Source: Nemertoderma westbladi
Lineage: Eukaryota; Xenacoelomorpha; Nemertodermatida; Nemertodermatidae
DNA: 64,000 nt
Assembly: GCA_032718475.1 (NCBI GenBank)
Contig: JAUCBJ010004046.1
Span: forward strand, 53,648-117,647
Direction of reading: 5' to 3'
The notes beneath the pieces are model-generated. The model had not been told where the DNA came from and ran no database searches. It saw only the letters and a program-made list of their open reading frames with translations. Position numbers and translations under genes: made by a program. Positions 31,120-43,000 of this stretch are shown here, one piece after another. The number at the start of each line of letters is the position of its first letter. The stretch's first letter is position 1.

Positions 31120-32660
31120 CCTTGATAGTAATATGTCAATTCTCTGTTTCACCCCATTACGTAGTTATTGATATTGTGAATATTTTTGTCTAGACTCATA
31201 GTTCTGTAGGCATCTCTTTGTTTAATTAAAGTTTAAGGCATTTAAATTCCCATTTTTTCTTCAATTCCAACCCAAAATGATTATTTTTCGTGTCCTGTCT
31301 ATTATATGTGATCTGAAATATGTATTAACACCCCGTCAGAAATCATCAACATGGTCGGTTATTATTCCAAAGGCCCGAACTCACAAAAAGTGGCCAAAAA
31401 CGTTTCCCACACGATTCGACTTAGTCTTAATTTTAGAATAGTTTTTTTTGGAACCTAGTAAAGTTATATATATTTTTGAAGATAATTTTATGGTCCAACA
31501 GATGCACAAAAAATCATACTGGCAATCCGACTTTTAAAGATTTTACAGACCTTTTAGTACTAAAAAATTCAGGTTTTTCAATTGTCCAAAAAAGTTAATT
31601 GCATTGTGGGGGGTGTATTTTGACATCTACTGGGTGTATTTCAACAAGTTATATCTCATTTTAAAGCTAAATAATAGAGGAATGCAATGGAATAACTCCC
31701 AAATTGTTTTATTGATATCATATTTAAATAAAACAATAGATAATATATATACTCCTATTTTTGACAATTACTTGTCCCAAACGGTAACAACTGAATTCAC
31801 CAATAGGTTTTTATTTGGATTCTATAAACTAAATTCTTATTTGAACTTATCTTCAAGAAGTGGAATGTTCCAGATTTTCCGAAAAAATACTAAACACAAC
31901 CAGAGATATTATGGCTGGTTTTATACGTGCGAGTCGATTATGTCAATGAGGATTGTCCCATGTGTGTGTAACACCAAGTACACTGCTTTACCATGCTCTA
32001 GAATCAGTTCTAACAAACTTGATATGAAGATTCAAATATCAGAAGATAACTAAGTTCTTGGTCTTTTGCGTGAGTAATCATTTGTGGCAACTATTGACTA
32101 TGGAATATACTTTAGTTGCTTTTACATTTATCAGCATGAGCTTTGTCCCACCTGTAACAAAAGCCTGTAACACAAAAAATCGTTTCAAGGCGGGACGTCC
32201 CACATGTAATATGTAAATCGAATAATTTTGGGCTACAGAATGGGAGATGTCTCACCTGTAACACTTTAGTAGTGCAGACTTTATAACATTGATAAGGCTG
32301 TAGGTCATGCACACAGAACAGCAGTATTAACTGTGAATTGGTACTTACCTACCTACAGTAGTACCGGTAACAGTATCAGTGCTGCCTCTTTATTGCGTTT
32401 GATTCGAAGTTATTGGATCTACAGATCTGCGCAGTGCATAGAGTTTACTATTGACTACTAAACAAACTAATCTTAACCAGAACCAGTTATAAGACCCTGA
32501 TACAGACACTATGTGACTACAGTATAGAATAGGACCACATTTCATTACTTATTAGACATCAGCTTGCCGTTCCGGTATCAAGATACTGATAGTAAATAAA
32601 AATAGGACTAATAATACTGATCTGTCTTATATGGAATGCGGTCCATCTTAGATCTATCTT
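31120..32660. other. AT-rich region with a few dispersed repeats, no confident gene
   Basis: The bases 31360-31425 (ending cacaaaaagtggccaaaaa) are matched in inverse at 33195-33240, so an element or its ends may span about 31.36-33.24 kb. A tgtcccaccTGTAACAc-type motif recurs near 31955, 32136, 32160, 32200 and 32255. A 149-codon ORF (31604-32053, plus strand) has no recognisable domain and ordinary AT-rich composition; I do not call it a gene. Confidence 0.4.
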
Positions 32661-33110
32661 CTGCGATTGGGAGAGGGAGATTGGGAGCTTCGTGAGGGGA
32701 GCAGTTAGAGGTGGGAGGGAAAAAATAGAGGTGCAAGGGGAGCAGTTGGAGGTGTGAGGGGAAAAGGTAGAGGTGCGAGGGGAGCAGCTGGAGGTGCAAG
32801 AGGAGCAGTTGGAGGTGTGAGGGGAAAGGGTAGAGGAGCAAGTTGAGTAGTTGGAGGTGTGAGGGGAAAAGGTAGAGGAGCAAGTGGAGTAGTTGGAGGT
32901 GCGAGGGGGAAAGGTTGATGTGGAAGGGGGGCAGTCGAAGGAGTGAGAGGAGTCGTTAGTGCGAGAGCAGTAGGTAGAGCTGCGAGAAGAGAATGGGAGG
33001 ATCTGTGATGGGTGTTGGAGACAGGGTGAAAAGTACAGGAGGATCTGTGGAGGGTGTGGGAGACGGAGTGGGAAGTACAGGAGGATCTGTGGAGGGTGTG
33101 GGAGCCATTG
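32660..33110. repeat. GA-rich minisatellite with a proline-rich reading frame on the minus strand
   Basis: About 32690-32910 has units of roughly 20 and 40 bases (ggagcagttggaggtg / aggggaaaaggtagagg). About 33000-33110 has a distinct repeat of about 51 bases (aggatctgtggagggtgtg). On the minus strand the first part reads as repeated T-P-P-T-A-P-L-A-P-L-P-F-P-L without stops for about 90 codons. The second part reads P-T-P-S-T-D-P-P-V-L from an ATG at 33107-33105 in a different frame. No splice pair joins them convincingly. Confidence 0.7.
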
Positions 33111-33949
33111 AATTCAGCGCATCAAGAGCTTTCTGGTGATATATACTATTACATACTTTGGGAAACCTTTTTTTTTACAAAAAAAAATAATTTTTTTGGC
33201 CACTTTTTGTGATTTTGAGCCCAAAGGGTTTATTATTGCAGGGACAAAGTCTGTTGCAATATTAGTGAATACTGTAGTTAGGGAGTTTTACTGGAAAGGT
33301 CTCGAGTCAGTATTACCTGGCAAGCCGGATCAATCTGGGTCAGACAAAAGGGAGATAGGGCCTACGCAGCAAGGTGCTTTCTAAATGTGTCCGAAGTGCA
33401 TCCTGTCAAATCCCTTATATATTTTGAGATAGAGTTTACTGTAATAATTTAGGACCAATAACACTAACTGTTGTCTATAAGAGAATAGACGCGACATGCA
33501 GCCTTATTTATGTTTTTTTATAGGTCAAATGTTAATGTTGATGGGGCAACTGTTGTGTCGATATGTTAAATGTTAATGTTGTTGATAGGCCAAAATTGTA
33601 ATCTGCCTATAAAAGCTGTAATTTTTTTTGAAATTCCAGGTCGAATCCTATAGTAGGACCTCGGCCATCTAATAGCTATTCAATGTATCTAAAAATTTTA
33701 ATATTTCATGTTAAAATTGCAATAGTTAGTTAAATATTATTGAAATTTTACAGTGCTGTGCAAACTCTTCGTAAGCAACAACTGCAGTACGTAATGTAGA
33801 CCTACAGCCTTAAATAAACTTTAAGACATTGTAAGTGCATTACTGTTAGTGGGCCTACGCTAATTATTTAATTGTACCCCAAGGTCCCGTAATGACTATC
33901 AATTCCGTCTGAAGCCGACTATAAAGCTACCGGCTAATATACCGGAAAT
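33111..33949. other. Putative promoter and 5' UTR region of the giant-protein gene
   Basis: AT-rich, with an inverse copy of the 31.36-kb repeat at its start. No TATA box is clear near 33950. A ctaccggctaatataccgg imperfect inverted repeat (33928-33946) lies directly before the start codon. Confidence 0.4.
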
Positions 33950-34061
33950 ATGGATTCTGCCAAAGGTGATAGAATTCCAGAACACTCTGAATCCAGTATA
34001 ATGACGTCACGAGCTAGGTGCATTTTACAAATCGCAGGGCAGAGACGGTATGACAGAGAAG
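33950..34061 (+). CDS. Giant-protein gene exon 1 (start codon)
   Basis: ATG at 33950 (context aaatATGG) opens 37 codons plus one base, M-D-S-A-K-G-D-R-I-P-E-H-S-E-S-S to Q-R-R-Y-D-R-E, ending in a near-perfect donor GAAG|GTAAGT. The leftover G joins AA of exon 2 to make Glu, continuing E-Q-C-M-D-D-V-G-L. A start at the in-frame ATG 36011 is less likely, because it would read through a good acceptor (TTTATATTTTAG). The exon is short enough to be missed by ORF length. Alternative: translation starts at Met within exon 2 (36047). Confidence 0.7.
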
Positions 34062-37000
34062 GTAAGTAAATGTTCATTTGGCCGGTATGCAACTTGCAGA
34101 AGCTGTTGTGAAGCTGTTACTGTGTGATGTGTTGTACAAGGAGATTATTATAATTTATAGGCTAAAAGATTCTCCCATTCAAAATTATAACTTGCTTAAG
34201 GTTCTTTTAACAAAGATTAGGCCTACATGTTCAGAAAATGCGACTATTTCTTTGTCAATGTGAACTCCAGGGGTGTACTCTGTGATATATTTTTGTGAAT
34301 ACAGTATAATAATAATAATTACCGGTACTATATAAACCAAAACCATATTTATTCCGCGAAAGTTAAACACTACCTATACCTATATCCTTATTAATTACAT
34401 ATCCTATACTCTTATATTTATTCCACGAATGTAAAACAAATAACAAACAAAATTGTTCAAGAACACATTTTTGTTGTATGAAATATACATGAACATAACA
34501 GTATATAAGAAATTACCAAGAATCTTAAAGTCCCATAGAACATCAACATGAAACAGCAACTCACAACTAATTGGTAGTTCCCAAATCAAATCAACCCAAA
34601 GCACCATCCATAAGTTATCACAACATTAATAAATACGGCCCATGGCACTCACAAAGCCAAAGCCCAACAAAGCTAATTATTCCTATTCCCACCACCCACC
34701 CCATTAACTATATATGTCAGCCCATCCACCCTCCAATGTGTTTACTCATATAACAGGCTAAGGTGATAGCCCACCCACCCACCAATTTAATTTAATGTAG
34801 TTAAAATTACGTTTTGTATTTTTTATGTTATGTACCCCCATTACCGCCCCAAACCCCAACATATTTGTATTACTGTATTACGTTTTCATATCTGCACAAG
34901 TTCGAAATCTAAGACGGACACCGAAATGCAACATTCTAAAACATTAACACGCTGCGTCCATCGAGTGAGTGTATAAATATCGAGAGTAAAAATATCAATA
35001 ACGAGAGTAAAATTCATTTTTATGGTAGCTAATGTTTTTACAATAACTTCTTTGGTACCTAGTGTTTCATTCCAAAAATTATATCTATTTTTACTCTTGA
35101 AATTTTTTCTCTCAATATTTTTAAACTATCGATATATTTACTCTCAATATTTTTACTCTCGATATTTTTTGGACTCGCGTTATTATCGATATTTTTCAAC
35201 AATCTATATTTTTACTCGCGATATTTTTACTCATGGTATTTTTCATGTCTCGATATTTTTCAATAAAACCTGCTAGGTATTTAATTCCCGTTTCATATTG
35301 TTGGATGACGCAGCTATTGGTTTAGTGCAAATCTGACAAGTTTCAGATTGATCGGATTAAAAGCAATCAAAAATAGGAGAACATTTCATGTTTAGACATG
35401 TAGCCATTTAGCAGGAGACTGATGAACTGATAGTGTCTAAAGGTATCTAAAAAAATCGTATAATTTGGTCTTATTGATGCCTACAAATTGTTAACTCAAC
35501 AGCTTTAAATGCGACAAAGTAATAATCAAGTTATTTGACAAAAAGAAGTTTAAAGACAGGTTCGTTCTTAGGTTGTACCGGCATCCACCTTTGGCTCAAT
35601 ATAATATTGGTAATTAATCACTCTCTAGTCCTGATTTGAAGTTTCTAGTCCCACTAAATCGACGATTGCATATTCAATGTGGCTCTACGGTATAATTACA
35701 ATTATATTTTTTTCTGGATTTACATAATATATCGATTTGACGTGACAAATTTTGTGAAATTTCTCGAGAACTATTTCTTTTACTCTATTACTATTTTGGA
35801 TGTGTCTGCACCCATTGAGTCGACCTCAAAAGAACCTACGATTAGTTTTTACGGGTATAAGAAGTTGCACCCGAGAAGAAACACTTTGGCTAACTTATAT
35901 GAACATTTTATTTTGCTAGCTTATACATTTGTTTTATTTCCATCTCGTAATTTAATTTAATACTAGGATTACTTCTGATTATAGTAATATACTAATTATA
36001 ATAATATGCTATGAATGCTATATTATTTTATATTTTAGAACAATGTATGGATGATGTTGGATTAGATCCAATACCAGAACCAGAACCACCTATCTTTACA
36101 AGTTTACTTAATCTGAGGCGAAATCTAATGGTACAACTTCCAGAAGCTATGACAAACAAGATTGTGCATCAGCCTATTTCCCCAAGAAATAAATCTGAAC
36201 AATTCCTTTCAGAAATTGATCTATTTTGTAAGGCTAATGAATATTTACAAATATTCAAGTTACTGATGACATATAACCCCGAGCAAATATTACAATGTAA
36301 ATTTGATAGAAAACAAGAATATAATAACGTGAGTATTATCTGTGCACCCTTAATCAGCATGAAGGAACCAAAATGTCAAACAGCTGTTCCATTTAAAATT
36401 ATCTTAGAACCAGTTCAGAATATTACCGAACCAATTCCGAAACAATGTCGTAAATGCCGATATCCAGTGTCTTCTGATATGATTATTGAAGCTATTCCTC
36501 GAATCGTTAAAGTGATCTTAATCTACAACCTTGAACGACTGCCAGAAATATTCATTAATTCTAATTTCAACAATGGGGGAAATGACAACAGTGATAAATC
36601 ATTTCAAGATAGTAGAACATGTGAACCTTCTTTAAAGCCACTCGTTGAAAATTTTGAAGCCAAACCTGTTACTTACCGTGAGGTTGCATTTTCAATGGCA
36701 CCATTACCTATAGTGACAGAATCAAACCCATCTACTTGCAAAACTTTCTATGCAAAACGCGATTCAACTTTAGTTAATTTACCTATTCCAATGTTTTCTA
36801 AAGAATTTTCTGAGGTCCTAAACAAAAATCAATGTGGAAATTCTGAGGATACTAATGAAAACAATGCAGAAAAGCGATCAACTTTGCATCGTGTTGAAAG
36901 TATAGATACATTCTTCTCAAAACTCCCAGAGAAGTTACCAAAACGTAGGTTTAGTGCTATACCTGTCTTGGATGATATTCGGAACCTTGAGAACCGAAAT

Positions 37001-40000
37001 ATTCTACCAAGATTTTCTATTACGGATAGCGATTGGTTGAGGGATCATTTGTTTACAAATGATACGGCTAATAACATGGCCGTTAGCGAAAATCAAGCTT
37101 CAGTCGATTCTGACTATTACGCTTCGAGTGAAAGTGAAGAGGCTGTGGATAAATATGCTAAACATTCATCACATTCATCAGCATCATCATCCTCTTCTCA
37201 CAAAAGGAAGAAGAAGATAAAGTTGGTCAAGCAACAGTGTACTGATGAATCATCATCAGATTCAGATTCATCATCAGATTCATCTGCGATGTCTGAAGAG
37301 AGCAATCCACTGGACAATACTCCACGATTTATTGAATCAAATGATCTTATTCAATCTGAACAAGTTTCAAAAAATATAGCGGATACTCCATCAACATTTT
37401 TACCTCCCATTCACACAATGAACCAAAATGTCAAAATGCGGCAAAATAAATTTGGTTTGCCGCGCCCATTATCATTTCCATCCAAAATCATTCATATTTC
37501 ACAACCTCAGATGAATAATGGTGAGAATCACAATACTATGGGCTACCACCCCGATTTTGCCTCTAGTAAATCTGTAAATACAAAACGAATATCTGGCATT
37601 ACTTTAAAGGGTGTTTCAGAAAACTATTCATTTGGTGAAAATCGTGATACCTTGGAGGCATTTAATGGGGCAGTTGGTAATCTAGAAGGCAATCAACAAT
37701 GGAATTCTCTCCCTAAAAATGCATCTACAGTTGATGAGAAAACAGTAAAAAAGAAGTCATTCTTTAAGTTGACTTTTCCTTCATTGCCAAAATCGCACAA
37801 ATACAAGTTATATGATACCTCGGCCATTGAAATGGAGCATAGGTCTAAAAAGAAGAAAAATAATAGTGATGCAATGCATTCGGGTAAACCAGATATGGTT
37901 CACAATTTGAATAAATGTGAAGTTGTTAACAATGACAAGCATATTGAAGTACCAGGTCAGGTATCATGGTCAAGTGATTACATATCGAAAATTGTTGTAC
38001 TTGATGGGCCGCCAAGAAGATTCTCTGACTTTGGTTATTCAAATAGAAACATGCCGGATATTAACAAAACATCACAAGATAAATTAAAACTCAATAACAT
38101 CACCAAGGCTTCTGAAATTAACAAAGATACAGTATCATTGCCATTCAAAATAAAATTTCCTCAATTTAAAATACCATCATTTAAATCTAGAAGTAAAAAA
38201 TTTAGATTGGGTAGAAGCATGACAACCACTGATGATATTGCAAATTATTCAGTCGATGACTCGCTATGTAAATCATATATTTCCAAGCCGCTGAAAGGAG
38301 TAAATGAGGAACAGCCTATTCAAAGTGAATTATTACAACTCCATCAGAAGAACAATATGGAAGATTCTGACATGCAGTTAACAACAGAAGTTTGTAAATC
38401 TGAAATAAATCCAGATACATCATATATTGCACCTGATAAAGGAGTTGATCAAGTTTATCATAAATTTCAACCCCAAATCAATGACTGTAAGTCTTCTTCT
38501 TCATTAACTACAGAGGATGAATATGATGGAATGGTAATTGAGGACAGCAGTTCAATTTCAAGTTTAGATAGTTATTATGAAATTGAAGATGTAAAGGTAA
38601 TTCATGATCCAGATAATAAGGCAGAGAAACATAAACATAAGATTATAAACCTAAAGTTGCCAAAATTTAGGAACAAGCACAAAAGAGTCAATATCAATAA
38701 AGAAAAGGCGAATGAAGTAAAAATAAGTGTTTATGCAGATAATAGTGAATCGAAATATTTTAAAATTTCAGAGCCACTTGTTGAAATAATTGAGCCTTTT
38801 CCAGTGCAAGCCAAACACGCTGTGCTTCAAAATAAACTATCTGATATTCAAAATAGTTTACGTGATGATATACTAACCTCAGAATCGTCATCATCATCAA
38901 TGTCACTATCAACAGATGACTCAGCAAATAATGATATAGATGCCGCTTTTGAAGCTGTGAGAAAGGGTACTTCTAATTCGTTTTCAGAGGCTGATAACCA
39001 TTACAATAATGATATTCCCATTAAGGAAGGGCATAAAATGAAATTACTAAATATAAAAATGCCTAAATTTATGAAGAGAAAGAAAAATAAGCCGAATGAT
39101 AAGTTGAATGTTAGGGAAATTATGAATGAATTTGAACACGAATTTGAAAACAACTATTTGAATATATGTGATCCCCTTATTGAAATATATGAACCAATTC
39201 CAATTCAAGCTAAATATGTCAACATGCACCGCAAATTATCTGAGATACAAATGAGCTTAAAAGATGATATACAAACGTCAGAATCTTCCCTTTCTTCATC
39301 ATCATCCGCATCCTCATCATCATCAACTGAATCTTCAGATAAAGAAAGAAGCCATTACGAAAGTGGGAATAAAAATTATATTGACCATGAAGCTATTATA
39401 CTTGATGACATTGAAGGTGGTAAGAAAGAAGCAAAATTTAATTTTCTTAGATTAAAAATCCCAAAACTCAAGCGCAAAAAGAAAAAAGCTATAATAAATA
39501 AATATAAGGTAAATTCTATGGAAGGAATTCCAAATGATAATAGAGAATCAAAACAATGGAACATTTGTGATCCAGTTATTGAAATAATAGAACCCATGCC
39601 ATTAGAGGCAAAACATATTGTTCCTCACGTTGGACTATCTGGTGAAAAAGATGTGGGAGATGACACAAATATGTCAGTTATATCTTCATCGTCCTCTTCT
39701 TCGTCATCTGATGAAACTTCTAATGAAGATAGTGAGCATGCTTTAGAAGTAATTAAAACTACCAGCTCTAGCTCATCATCAGATAGTGAAATTGAAACTA
39801 AAGATATAAAACTTGATGGTAGTGATCATGGAAAAGAAAAGACCAAAATTAAATTTCCATATATAAAAGTCCCCAAAAGGAAAAATAAGAAGAAAAGAGC
39901 TAAAATACTAGAATATAAGGTACATTATTTGGATGTAGTTGTAAGACCTGAGGTTGACCTAGAATGTGAACATTTATATGTATGCGATCCACCTGTTAAA

Positions 40001-43000
40001 GAAATAGTCGAACCTATATCATTCGAAGTTAAACAAAATATTCCACAGGTTATCCTATTTGGAACTCCACAACTGGAAAATGATGCAAAAAAGGGATCAT
40101 CCTCATCACCTTCAGAACCATCAGATGGTGACTCCGATTCTTCTGATGGTGAGGATGGTCATGATTTGGAAGTGAAGAGTATGGGCAGTGCCACCTCATC
40201 ATCAGATAGTTATATTGAACCAGAAGATAATCAACTTGATGGCATTGCTGGAAGTACGAAAGGAGCCAAATTTAATTTTCCAAATATAAAAATCCCAAAA
40301 CTCAAGCGCAAGAAGAAAAAAGCTAAAATAAATGAAAATAAAGTACAATCTACGAAAGAAATTATTATCCCAGATAATAATAGAGAATCACAACAATTGA
40401 ACATTTGTGATCATGTTACTGAAATAATAGAACCCATGCTATTAGAGGCAAAACATATTGTTCCTCACATTGGACTATCTGGTGAAAAAGATGTCGGAGA
40501 TGTCATAAAAAAGTCAGTTATGTCATCATCATCCTCCTCTTCTTCATCTGATGACACTTCTGATGAAGATAGTGAGCATGCTTTAGAAGTAATTAAAACT
40601 ACCAGCTCTAGCTCATCTTCAGATAGTGAATTTGAAACTAAAGATATAAAACTTGATGGTAATGAAGACGGAAAAGAAAGGACCAAAATTAAATTTCCAT
40701 ATATAAAAGTCCCCAAAAGGAAAAATAAGAAGAAAAGAGCTAAAATACTAGAAAATAAGCCAAATTATTTGGATGTAGTTGTAAGACCTGATGATGACCT
40801 AGAATGTAAACATTTATATGTATGCGATCCACCTGTTAAAGAAATAGTCGAACCTATATCATTAGAAGTTAAACAAAATATTCCACAGTTTATCATATTT
40901 AGTACACCACAACTTGAAGATGATGCAAGAAAGGGATCATCCTCATCATCTTCAGAACCATCAGATACTGACTCCAATTCTTCTGATGGTGAGGATGGTT
41001 ATGATTTGGAAGTGAAGAGTATGGGCAGTGCCACCTCATCATTAGATAGTTATATTGAACCAGAAGATAATAAACTTGATGGCATTGCTGGCAGTAAGAA
41101 AGGAGCCAAATTTAATTTTCCAAATATAAAAATCCCAAAACTCAAGCGCAAGAAGAAAAAAGCTAAAATAAATGAAAATAAAGTAGAATCTACGAAAGAA
41201 ATTATTATCCCAGATAATAATAGAGAATCAAAACAAATGAACATTTGTGATCCAGTTACTGAAATAATAAAACCCATGCCATTAGAGGCAAAACATATTG
41301 TTCCTCACGTTGGACTACCTGGTGAAAAAGATGTCGGAGATGCCACAAAAAAGTCAGTTATGTCATCATCATCCTCTTCTTCTGCATCTGATGACACTTC
41401 TGATGAAGATAGTGAGCATGCTTTAGAAGTAATTAAAACTACCAGCTCTAGCTCATCATCAGATAGTGAATTTGAAACTAAAGATATAAAACTTGATGGT
41501 AGTGATCATGGAAAAGAAAAGACCAAAATTAAATTTCCATATATAAAAGTCCCCAAAAGGAAAAATAAGAAGAAAAGGGCTAAAATACTAGAATATAAGG
41601 TACATCATTTGAGTGTAGTTGTAAGACCTGAGGATGACCTAGAATGTAAACATTTATATGTATGCGATCCACCTGTTAAAGAAATAGTGGAACCTATATC
41701 ATTAGAAGGTAAACAAAATATTCCACAGTTTATCATATTTGGTACACCACAACTTGAAGATGATGCAAGAAAGGGATCATCCTCATCATCTTCAGAACCA
41801 TCAGATGGTGACTCCGATTCTTCTGATGGTGAGGATGGTCATGATTTGGAAGTGAAGAGTATGGGCAGTGCCACCTCATCATTAGATAGTTATATTGAAC
41901 CAGAAGATAATAAACTTGATGGCATTGCTGGCAGTAAGAAAGGAGCCAAATTTAATTTTCCAACGATAAAAATCCCAAAACTCAAGCGCAAGAAGAAAAA
42001 AGCTAAAATAAATGAAAATAAAGTACAATCTACGAAAGAAATTATTATCCCAGATAATAATAGAGAATCAAATCAATTGAACATTTGTGATCCTGTTACT
42101 GAAATAATAGAACACATGCCATTAGAGGCAAAACATATTGTTCCTCACATTGGACTATCTGGTGAAAAAGATGTCGGAGATGCCACAAAAAAGTCAGTTA
42201 TGTCATCATCATCATCTTCTTCTTCATCTGATGACACTTCTGATGAAGATAGTGAGCATGCTTTAGAAGTAATTAAAACTACCAGCTCTAGCTCATCATC
42301 AGATAGTGAAATTGAAACTAAAGATATAAAACTTGGCAGTAGTGATCATGGAAAAGAAAAGACCAAAGTTAAATTTCCATATATAAAAGTCCCCAAAAGG
42401 AAAAATAAGAAGAAAAGAGCTAAAATACTAGAATATAAGGTACATCATTTGAGTGTAGTTGTAAGACCTGAGGATGACATAGAATCTAAACATTTATATG
42501 TATGCGATCCACCTGTTAAAGAAATAGTAGAACCTATATCATTAGAAGTTAAACAAAATATTCCACAGGTCATCCTATTTGGAACTCCACAACTTGAAAA
42601 TGATGCAAAAAAGGGATCATCCTCATCATCTTCAGAACCATCAGATGGTGACTCCGATTCTTCTGATGGTGAGGATGGTTATGATTTGGAAGTGAAGAGT
42701 ATGGGCAGTGCCACCTCATCATCAGATAGTTATATTGAACCAGAAGATAATAAACTTGATGGCATTGCTGGCAGTAAGAAAGGAGCCAAATTTAATTTTC
42801 CAACTATAAAAATCCCAAAACTCAAGCGCAAGAAGAAAAAAGCTAAAATAAATGAAAATAAAGTTCAATCTACGAAAGAAATTATTATCCCAGATAATAA
42901 TAGAGAATCAAAACAAATGAACATTTGTGATCCAGTTACTGAAATAATAGAACCCATGTCATTAGAGGCAAAACATATTGTTCCTCACATTGGACTATCT

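Noticed and set aside
31604-32053. 149-codon plus-strand ORF
   Set aside because: It has AT-driven composition with no domain, signal or repeat, and overlaps dispersed repeat motifs.
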